12,316 nt of DNA, from assembly GCA_020216655.1 (NCBI GenBank), contig JAIWNU010000155.1, positions 1-12,316 of the forward strand, in the 5' to 3' direction. This document shows positions 5,939 through 12,316 of this stretch, piece after piece. Numbering within the stretch: the stretch's first letter is position 1; every line of letters starts with the position of its first letter. A program made the translations under genes and the position numbers. Under the pieces are notes generated by a model. It saw only the letters and a program-made list of their open reading frames with translations, was not told the origin of the DNA and did no database searches. Origin of the DNA: Treponema sp. Its GTDB lineage: Bacteria > Spirochaetota > Spirochaetia > Treponematales > Breznakiellaceae.

Positions 5939-6859
5939 TTACTCAAGAGCTTCCCCGATTCTGCATACATAACGACTTTCATACATATGAAAACCAGAAC
6001 GAAGCAGAACCCTGGAAAAACCCTCATAGAGGGATGGTAAGATAATCTGTGTATAACGGGCTTCTTTCTTACCCTGGCTGAGGTGTTCCAGCAACCGCGT
6101 AAGAAGTGCCTCGCCCAGCCCAAGCCCGCGATATTCAGTATATACTTCCAGCGCTTCAATACGGATAAGGTCATCATATTGATGAGCGGCCAGGTAGCCT
6201 GCAAAATCTCCCCGGCTTGTTTCGGCCACGATGTTTATATCGGATGGGAATTGCCAGGTTTTATTGAGTCCCTCAAGCAATGCTTCGGGCATCGGTGTTC
6301 CCGAATCCCGTTCAAAATTTGCCTGTAATTCGGTTATGCATTCTTCGTGTAGTTTACGAGCCTCTTCTATATCTTCTATAGTTCCGGGTCTGAACCGGAA
6401 GTCTTCCAGAACGAGATCCTCCGTTTCTTCCGGTTCTTCGCCAATTCTCTCAAGTCCCCATTCCTCCCTGAGGGCATTGTACCAATCGAGTATTGCCCGT
6501 TTCATTTCCCGTTCCTTAAAGGCGTACCAGAGACGTTCCACCGGAGGATGGTTAGAAAGTACATCCTTAAATGCCCGGAATACTCCGCGGCCTCGGTCCA
6601 GCGCGTTTGCAAGCTCGTTTTTAACCAATGGATTCCGCAACTTGGCGGTGAATTTTTCCATCAATCTAAAGCCATCATTGCTGGTCCATACAGGCAGGGG
6701 GATAAAACGATCCTCATCGTCTGGATCTGCGCCACCTTCGGCGATTTCTTCCAGGCTCGATACAATCCCTTCCTGGGTGTCCAATAAAAAATCTCCTTCC
6801 TGGTCTTCCATTGCAAATAGAATTTGGTCCAGGAGAGCTTCGTCGAGGTCGAACTGCAT
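5939..6859 (-). CDS. Two-domain protein: UPF0158-like N-terminus fused to a GNAT acetyltransferase
   Basis: A 306-residue cytoplasmic protein. Residues 1-130 resemble the UPF0158 family: a FLLDTQEGIV strand, RFIPLPVWTS, then NALDRGRGVFRAFKDVL and WYAFKE around 111-115. Residues 152-306 form a GNAT domain with the acetyl-CoA pyrophosphate-binding motif R-x-x-G-x-G at R244, G247 and G249 (YRGLGLGEALL), a preceding IEALEV strand, and a later SLYEGFSRVLLRSGF segment. It should transfer an acetyl group from acetyl-CoA to an amine, but neither substrate nor the role of UPF0158 is known. There is no Shine-Dalgarno; a strong -35/-10 pair ends 6 nt before the ATG, so the mRNA is probably leaderless. 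It is transcribed divergently from enolase and is followed by the DbpA-domain gene, suggesting a two-gene unit related to RNA or ribosome function (inference). Confidence 0.87.
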   Translation of the reverse strand: MQFDLDEALLDQILFAMEDQEGDFLLDTQEGIVSSLEEIAEGGADPDDEDRFIPLPVWTSNDGFRLMEKFTAKLRNPLVKNELANALDRGRGVFRAFKDVLSNHPPVERLWYAFKEREMKRAILDWYNALREEWGLERIGEEPEETEDLVLEDFRFRPGTIEDIEEARKLHEECITELQANFERDSGTPMPEALLEGLNKTWQFPSDINIVAETSRGDFAGYLAAHQYDDLIRIEALEVYTEYRGLGLGEALLTRLLEHLSQGKKEARYTQIILPSLYEGFSRVLLRSGFHMYESRYVCRIGEALE

Positions 6860-6865
6860 GACACC

Positions 6866-6894
6866 ATTCTATGTCCGGCTCAAGCAGACGTCAA
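6866..6894 (-). promoter_or_regulatory. Promoter of the UPF0158-GNAT gene (leaderless)
   Basis: On the minus strand, TTGACG (plus 6889-6894, 5 of 6 consensus) and TAGAAT (plus 6866-6871, 5 of 6) are separated by exactly 17 bp. The -10 is followed by only 6 nt (GGTGTC) before the ATG, so transcription should begin at the start codon. It is the best of the leaderless-type promoters in the window. Confidence 0.7.
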
Positions 6895-6906
6895 GTTTAA
6901 TGACAG

Positions 6907-8263
<1,357 letters not shown>

Positions 8264-8277
8264 TTATAAGTAGTTAT

Positions 8278-8318
8278 AAAGCCAGTTAAAAGCTCTCGCT
8301 TTTAACTGGCTTTTTTTT
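8278..8318. terminator. Strong, probably bidirectional terminator between enolase and the CHR gene
   Basis: A perfect 16-bp stem (8278-8293 with 8298-8313) with a TCTC loop is followed on the plus strand by eight T's in total (8311-8318). The left arm starts with AAA, which gives a short U-run for minus-strand transcripts as well. The T-tract runs into the stop codon of the convergent chromate-transporter-family gene (8317-8319), so termination of that operon would occur just beyond its stop. Confidence 0.88.
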
Positions 8319-8847
8319 ATCCCTTCCAAAGAGATCTAATAACTGGTCCAAAGAGGGCGTTAATAAAGCCAGCCCCCAGAATAGCCCAAAGACTGTTCAT
8401 TTTGGTAAAAGCGCCAATATAAAAGGTTGCGATGGCAAAAAAGAGGAGCAGGGGATCCGCCGAAGCGGGCCGCAGCACCCACAGGGTCATGAGCATCATG
8501 GCCAGGCTTCCGGTGCGCAGCGCCGTATTAAGGTTTTTTTGATTCACCTGCACTCGATTTGCCATAAAGACCGTGAGGGCAATCATACAGATTGGAAACG
8601 TAACCACCGACAGGGTTGCCAGCAAAGCGGTCAGCAGCCCCCCATGGTACCAGCCGACCATGGTTGCTGCATTTAGCGCAATAGGACCCGGAGTGGACTG
8701 GGCAATAGCAATCAGAGAACGGAAGCTTTCTTCATCAACCCAATGAGGGACGACTGCATTTTTTATGATGCCTACGGTTGACCAGCCGCCTCCAAAGGCA
8801 ATAATACCGATCTTGAAAAAGGTCCATACTACTTGGAGGGTTTCCAT
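8317..8847 (-). CDS. Chromate transporter (CHR) family protein, second half-size subunit
   Basis: A 176-residue membrane protein made of a single CHR domain. The N-terminal FKIGIIAFGGG motif (GGG at 19-21) and the AQSTPGPIAL motif (Q50, P53-G54-P55) are the hallmark family signatures, followed by about four hydrophobic segments. Short CHR proteins work as pairs from adjacent genes; in studied examples they export chromate, while the physiological anion is often unclear (sulfate or another oxyanion has been suggested). A GGAGGGAG Shine-Dalgarno stands 1-8 nt before the ATG, and the gene overlaps its partner upstream by 19 bp, so the two are translationally coupled. It ends in the shared terminator with enolase. 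Confidence 0.9.
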   Translation of the reverse strand: METLQVVWTFFKIGIIAFGGGWSTVGIIKNAVVPHWVDEESFRSLIAIAQSTPGPIALNAATMVGWYHGGLLTALLATLSVVTFPICMIALTVFMANRVQVNQKNLNTALRTGSLAMMLMTLWVLRPASADPLLLFFAIATFYIGAFTKMNSLWAILGAGFINALFGPVIRSLWKG

Positions 8848-9404
8848 ACTCCCTCCATAATATACAGGACCGCAAGGCCTCCGAGAAGTATCGGCAGACT
8901 ATACCGCGGGAAGAGAACAAGGAGCATCGTAAGGGCTGCCAGTTCAATGAGCCGTACGAGCTGGGCTCTGCCGGCACTGTCCTTTATAAGCCGATTCCCG
9001 TTTTTCCAGACCATGGCCGCCACAATTCCCGGCACAACAGCCCCGGCGCCATCCAGGAACCGTTTCACTATCGGCAGTGAGCCGTAGGTTGTGAGGAGAG
9101 AACTAACCAGAATAATGACAAGAAAGGGCGGTAGAATTACTCCAAAAAATGCTGCAACCGCACCCCAAAAGCCGCAAAGTTTAATTCCCACTAAAATGGA
9201 AGTCGAAAGGGCTAAGGGCCCAGGGTACGCCTGGGCTTGGGCAAAAATATCATAGTATTCTTCTTCTTTCATCCATCCCCGTTTTTCTAGGCTGTTTCCG
9301 ATGACCGGTACGATCACATAGCCTCCGCCAAGGGTGATAGTGTTTATCCATGAAAACAGGGCGAACAGTCTCCATGGAGTAGGCAAAATTTGTTTATTTT
9401 CCAT
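8829..9404 (-). CDS. Chromate transporter (CHR) family protein, first half-size subunit
   Basis: A 191-residue membrane protein with one CHR domain: LGGG at 25-28, then the AQAQAYPGPLAL motif (Q58, P61-G62-P63), followed by several hydrophobic helices. It pairs with the next gene, which carries the second CHR domain; two half-size proteins with opposite topology are the usual arrangement of short-chain CHR transporters. No Shine-Dalgarno is visible before the ATG, and no -10-like box sits next to it. The upstream kinase gene ends only 13 bp away, so translation is probably coupled to that of the kinase. The actual anion transported cannot be told from sequence. Confidence 0.9.
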   Translation of the reverse strand: MENKQILPTPWRLFALFSWINTITLGGGYVIVPVIGNSLEKRGWMKEEEYYDIFAQAQAYPGPLALSTSILVGIKLCGFWGAVAAFFGVILPPFLVIILVSSLLTTYGSLPIVKRFLDGAGAVVPGIVAAMVWKNGNRLIKDSAGRAQLVRLIELAALTMLLVLFPRYSLPILLGGLAVLYIMEGVWKPSK

Positions 9405-9417
9405 AAAACAGATGATG

Positions 9418-11187
9418 TCAGGAATTATCAGTTAATACAAGCGTGGTTTCAGCCTTTGCGCCTAGGGGAAACACCACATAAAAACAGGCTCCGCCGCAAT
9501 TGTCCCAGCGAAGATTGCCCCCTAGTTGTTCTGCAAGCGCAATAGCCAGCTGCATACCAAGTCCTTTTGATGTGGTAATAGAAAAATTGTCTGGTAATCC
9601 GGGGCCGTTGTCCTTGTAATGTAAGGACACAAATTGGTCCTGTTTTTTTAGAATGAGGGTAAAGCAGGGATCTTTGTCTTTTGGGATGCCATGTTTCAGG
9701 CTGTTTGTCACCAATTCATTGAGCAGGAGCCCGAATGTAATTGTCTTATCCAGGGGGGCATGAATTTCATCGGTTTGTATATCTATATTAATGGGTTTTA
9801 ATACGTCTTTAAGACTGATAACTAACTCCATTATTTTCTGACCATAGATCCCGAGGTTAATGTATTCTTGGTTTTCAGTTTCATATAACATCTGATGCAC
9901 CAGTAACATGGATGCGATGCGGCCTTCCATGGCACTGCGGAATTCTTCTATGTTTTTGCTGTTCTCGCTCTGGAGCCTCACCATGCTCAAAATAAGCTGG
10001 AAATCATTTTTAACCCGATGATGGACTTCCTTTATGAGCATGTTTTTGCCCTGCAGCGCCTCATTTAACTCCTTTTCATAGGCTAAACGGGCGTTTTTTT
10101 GCACTTCGAGCCCCTTCATTAATTGAAGAATTGCGTTTTGTATCTGTCCCAGATCCGGTGTGGGGTCTGGATCAAGTTCTGTAGTTTTAATGCTGCCAGC
10201 TTGAATCTGTTCTGTCAGCGACACAAGTTGCCGAAGCCGAGCCCCAAAAAGCGGCCCATACAAAAGCCGGGTTATACCGAACGCCAAAACCATGACAAGG
10301 ATAATGAGCCCCAATTCCTGATAGAGGATCGGCAGCACCCGGTCGGTAACGACCGAATAGGGAATGCCGTACACGACAAACATATAAGGGTCTTTATTCT
10401 CTGAAACGCGGAGCTTTTTATAACCGTAGTAACGCTTAAAACCGTCGGATCCGACATCCAGAAATACGCCCTGGTCTGCTCCCTGCTGTATCCGGTTCCA
10501 AATTTCATATTTTATTGGCTTCCCTATCGGGTTTGTTTCCAGTGAAGGGTAAAAGTAAAGCCGCGTTCCATAGCGGTCAGCAATTCCAAGTACAGTGTTG
10601 TTTTGTTTTTCTATGCTGTTCATATAGGATTCATAGGAACTGAGTTTGTAGGTTGCAGTTATTGCACCCTTAAGCTCTCCTTTATCGGATATAATGGGAT
10701 ATGCATAGGAGAATGACGGAGTGTTTTCTACGAGGCCTACAATATAGGAGCCGGGGGAAAATTCCAGGGTCTTAAAAACCGCCTCTATATGGGGCCGGCC
10801 TTTAACGGATGTGCCTGGCGCAAGCCGGGAAGAGGCTACCACAATCCCCTGGTTGTCGGTAACCGTAAAATTGAGGTACGCTTCGTTTGCCGCATGCATG
10901 TTTTTAATGATCGGCGTCATTAGTTCTGCATTAAGTCGTTTAAATTCCGGGAGATTTGCCAATGTGGCCAATATCTGCCGGGTCGATTCAGTAATGCTAA
11001 ACTGCAGGGCCGCTACGCTGCTCGCCTGTTTCAGTGCCTCCTTGGCGACAATATCTTCGAATTGCCGGGCCCGCCTTCCTTCCGAAAGCCCAATAATAAA
11101 AAGAGCGGGGAGCAAAGCTAAAAGCACAATGTAGTACTGGGCTTTTTGAATAGAAATGGGTTTTATTCGGGACTTTTTGTGTTTCAT
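9418..11187 (-). CDS. Membrane sensor histidine kinase, Cache-type sensor with HisKA_2/HATPase
   Basis: A 589-residue kinase. A first transmembrane helix at about 18-34 and a second at about 285-307 flank a roughly 245-residue periplasmic domain. That domain has a double-Cache look, with an FTVTDNQGIVVASS strand pair and YIVGLVE...FSYAYPI around 148-166. A linker and coiled-coil segment (308-380) lead to the HisKA_2 dimerisation region, with phosphoacceptor H390 in EVHHRVKNDFQ. The ATPase has an N-box NELVTNSLKHG (490-500), DNGPGLP (526-532) and GLG (542-544). It should autophosphorylate in response to an extracellular small molecule. No response regulator lies in the window. A GGGGGTG Shine-Dalgarno stands about 8 nt before the ATG. 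The gene is followed after 13 bp by two CHR transporter genes on the same strand, so kinase and transporter look cotranscribed. Confidence 0.92.
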   Translation of the reverse strand: MKHKKSRIKPISIQKAQYYIVLLALLPALFIIGLSEGRRARQFEDIVAKEALKQASSVAALQFSITESTRQILATLANLPEFKRLNAELMTPIIKNMHAANEAYLNFTVTDNQGIVVASSRLAPGTSVKGRPHIEAVFKTLEFSPGSYIVGLVENTPSFSYAYPIISDKGELKGAITATYKLSSYESYMNSIEKQNNTVLGIADRYGTRLYFYPSLETNPIGKPIKYEIWNRIQQGADQGVFLDVGSDGFKRYYGYKKLRVSENKDPYMFVVYGIPYSVVTDRVLPILYQELGLIILVMVLAFGITRLLYGPLFGARLRQLVSLTEQIQAGSIKTTELDPDPTPDLGQIQNAILQLMKGLEVQKNARLAYEKELNEALQGKNMLIKEVHHRVKNDFQLILSMVRLQSENSKNIEEFRSAMEGRIASMLLVHQMLYETENQEYINLGIYGQKIMELVISLKDVLKPINIDIQTDEIHAPLDKTITFGLLLNELVTNSLKHGIPKDKDPCFTLILKKQDQFVSLHYKDNGPGLPDNFSITTSKGLGMQLAIALAEQLGGNLRWDNCGGACFYVVFPLGAKAETTLVLTDNS

Positions 11188-11271
11188 TTACAGCACCCCC
11201 TTATATTTTAATACAGAAATGATAATTTTACCCTATTTCCAAGCTCTCTATTTTTATTTAAAATCATTTCC
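11188..11271. other. AT-rich divergent intergenic region between kinase and prenyltransferase
   Basis: The 84 bp hold the start regions of two divergent genes. The plus-strand prenyltransferase promoter is described separately. For the kinase, TAAAAT on the minus strand (plus 11205-11210) is a possible -10 about 17 nt before the ATG, but no convincing -35 is found. No clear operator palindrome is visible. Confidence 0.5.
11236..11264 (+). promoter_or_regulatory. Candidate promoter of the prenyltransferase gene (leaderless)
   Basis: TTTCCA (11236-11241, 4 of 6) and TAAAAT (11259-11264, 5 of 6) are separated by exactly 17 bp. Seven nt (CATTTCC) then lead to the ATG at 11272, so transcription would begin at the start codon. 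No Shine-Dalgarno precedes the gene. Confidence 0.55.
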
Positions 11272-12177
11272 ATGACTTTTAAACAGTTTTCCGGTATTGT
11301 GGAACTAAGAACTAAGATTGTCAGTATATCCACCTATATCATCAGCCTTCTGTATAGCATTTATAGTGTTGGTTCCGTATCTCCCCTTTTAGCGGCTTTG
11401 GTGTTCATTGCAGCCCTGGCAGTGGATATGGGGACCACTGGCTTTAATAGCTACTTTGACTGGTACCGTAATGTGGATGACAAGCGGTTTAACCGGGAAG
11501 ACGCGAAAGTCCTGGTTCACGAAGGGGTGTCTCCGGGGAGCGCTTTGCTTGTCAGTATGCTCTGTTATCTTTTCGCCATGCTGATTGGGCTGGTCATTAT
11601 TTTTAAGACAGGCCCCCTGGTGCTGCTTCTGGGAGCCCTCTCGCTTTTGGTAGGCTTTTTTTATTCCGGCGGGAGTAGGCCAATTTCCTCAACCCCCTTA
11701 GGCGAACTCTTTGCAGGCGGATTTTTGGGCTTCGTTTTTTTTATTATCAACTATTATATTCTTACTGGTCATGTTGTCTGGCAGGCTGCGGTGGTTGCGC
11801 TGCCCCAAACCCTGGCAATTGCGGCTATTCTTTCGGTCAACAATGCCTGTGATATGCGGGGAGATGCTGAGGCGGGCCGCAAAACCCTGGCTATAGTACT
11901 AGGCCCTGTAGGGGCAGAAATATTGGTCTATGCCGAGGGGCTTGCAGGGCTTATCGGCCTTGGCTTACTGGCTTGGTTTAAAATCCTGCCGCCTCTAACC
12001 GGCTGGTTGTCTGTTGCTGCGGCAATTGTGGTGATTCGGGAATATTTTAAAATGCATAAGCGGGGCTATTCCCATGATACCAAGGGACCCAATATGCAAA
12101 GTATTTCAAAAATTTTTATAATACAAAGTTTTGTGTATATTGCGGGCATTTGTTCATCTTTTTTGCATTTATGGTAA
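11272..12177 (+). CDS. UbiA-family prenyltransferase, MenA-like
   Basis: A 301-residue integral membrane protein with about eight or nine hydrophobic helices. It carries both Asp-rich motifs of the UbiA superfamily: N59-x3-D63 with D69 and D70 (FNSYFDWYRNVDD), and NNACDMRGDAEAGRKTLA with D194 and D198. The latter ending, and the MTFKQF...ELRTK start, most resemble 1,4-dihydroxy-2-naphthoate polyprenyltransferase (MenA). Such enzymes transfer a polyprenyl chain from its diphosphate to an aromatic acceptor using Mg2+. In the second motif the Arg usual before Asp is Cys (C193). No other quinone-pathway gene is in the window, so MenA activity is not established; another prenyl acceptor is possible. 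The mRNA is probably leaderless. The next gene starts 21 bp downstream on the same strand and may be cotranscribed. Confidence 0.85.
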   Translation: MTFKQFSGIVELRTKIVSISTYIISLLYSIYSVGSVSPLLAALVFIAALAVDMGTTGFNSYFDWYRNVDDKRFNREDAKVLVHEGVSPGSALLVSMLCYLFAMLIGLVIIFKTGPLVLLLGALSLLVGFFYSGGSRPISSTPLGELFAGGFLGFVFFIINYYILTGHVVWQAAVVALPQTLAIAAILSVNNACDMRGDAEAGRKTLAIVLGPVGAEILVYAEGLAGLIGLGLLAWFKILPPLTGWLSVAAAIVVIREYFKMHKRGYSHDTKGPNMQSISKIFIIQSFVYIAGICSSFLHLW

Positions 12178-12198
12178 GGCTGGTGTACCATTATAGGT

Positions 12199-12316
12199 AT
12201 GATGGACCGGCGGACTGTTTGGAGTATATGTATCTTTTTGTTTGTAGCCCTATGGCCCCTTGCCTCCCAGGAAGTTACTATCAGAGTCGTATGCGACGAC
12301 AACTATCCGCCCTATG
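12199..12316 (+). CDS. Exported protein beginning with a solute-binding (SBP family 3-like) domain, 5' end only
   Basis: The frame starts at ATG ATG (12199 or 12202) and is still open at the window end; 39 codons are visible. The first 24 or so residues form a signal peptide, with a basic start (MMDRR), a hydrophobic core (SICIFLFVALWPL) and a probable cleavage near ASQ-E. The mature start, VTIRVVCDDNYPPY, is the characteristic first strand of family-3 periplasmic binding domains. The protein could be an amino-acid ABC binding protein, or a sensor kinase or diguanylate cyclase that uses such a domain as its input; the visible part cannot decide. No good Shine-Dalgarno is present. TTGCAT (12163-12168), 17 bp, TACCAT (12186-12191) and 7 nt to the ATG form a weak leaderless-type promoter. 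Otherwise it may be cotranscribed with the prenyltransferase 21 bp upstream. Confidence 0.75.
   Translation, partial: MMDRRTVWSICIFLFVALWPLASQEVTIRVVCDDNYPPY

Noticed and set aside
8264..8280. Direct repeat TAGTTATA twice just after the enolase stop
   Set aside because: Two short copies next to the terminator; too small to be an array, attachment site or operator without other support.

Overview
This 12.3 kb window looks like ordinary chromosome of an anaerobic spirochaete, most likely a Treponema-type organism of roughly 50% GC. This rests on inference from gene content and protein style: a paired RbsC-like permease cluster, an NptA/PhoU phosphate carrier, free-standing DbpA-domain RNA-binding protein, split chromate-type transporter and a HisKA_2 kinase with a Cache sensor. 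No rRNA, tRNA, CRISPR, insertion sequence, phage gene or other sign of recent transfer was found.

Layout. (1) 1-1861, plus strand: the end of an ABC transporter operon, with two paralogous inner-membrane permeases and a small membrane-anchored protein joined by ATGA overlaps and closed by a hairpin terminator. (2) 1935-3599, plus: Na+/phosphate cotransporter with a C-terminal PhoU-like domain. (3) 3596-4252, minus: metallo-beta-lactamase-fold hydrolase, overlapped tail-to-tail by its left neighbour and separated by 14 bp from its right one. (4) 4267-5235, plus: an unrecognised membrane protein that appears to start at a CTG codon. (5) 5224-6859, minus: a UPF0158-GNAT fusion followed by a DbpA-domain RNA-binding protein. 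(6) 6965-8263, plus: enolase, with its own sigma70-like promoter and a strong, probably bidirectional terminator. (7) 8317-11187, minus: a sensor histidine kinase followed by two half-size chromate-transporter-family subunits, apparently one operon. (8) 11272-12316, plus: a UbiA/MenA-type prenyltransferase and the beginning of an exported solute-binding-domain protein.

The most interesting pattern is in translation and transcription signals. Several genes that begin transcription units (phosphate carrier, hydrolase, UPF0158-GNAT, prenyltransferase, perhaps the last gene) have no Shine-Dalgarno sequence. Instead they have a -10-like hexamer 6 to 9 nt before the ATG, three of them with a matching -35 at exactly 17 bp. 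These would give leaderless or nearly leaderless mRNAs. Genes inside operons, and enolase, mostly carry normal Shine-Dalgarno sequences. The hydrolase is also boxed in by opposite-strand genes with no terminator or intergenic room, which resembles a noncontiguous-operon arrangement. I see no clear large new system such as a defence island. The candidates for new biology are the leaderless set, the CTG-initiated membrane protein, the UPF0158-GNAT/DbpA pair and the kinase-CHR operon.
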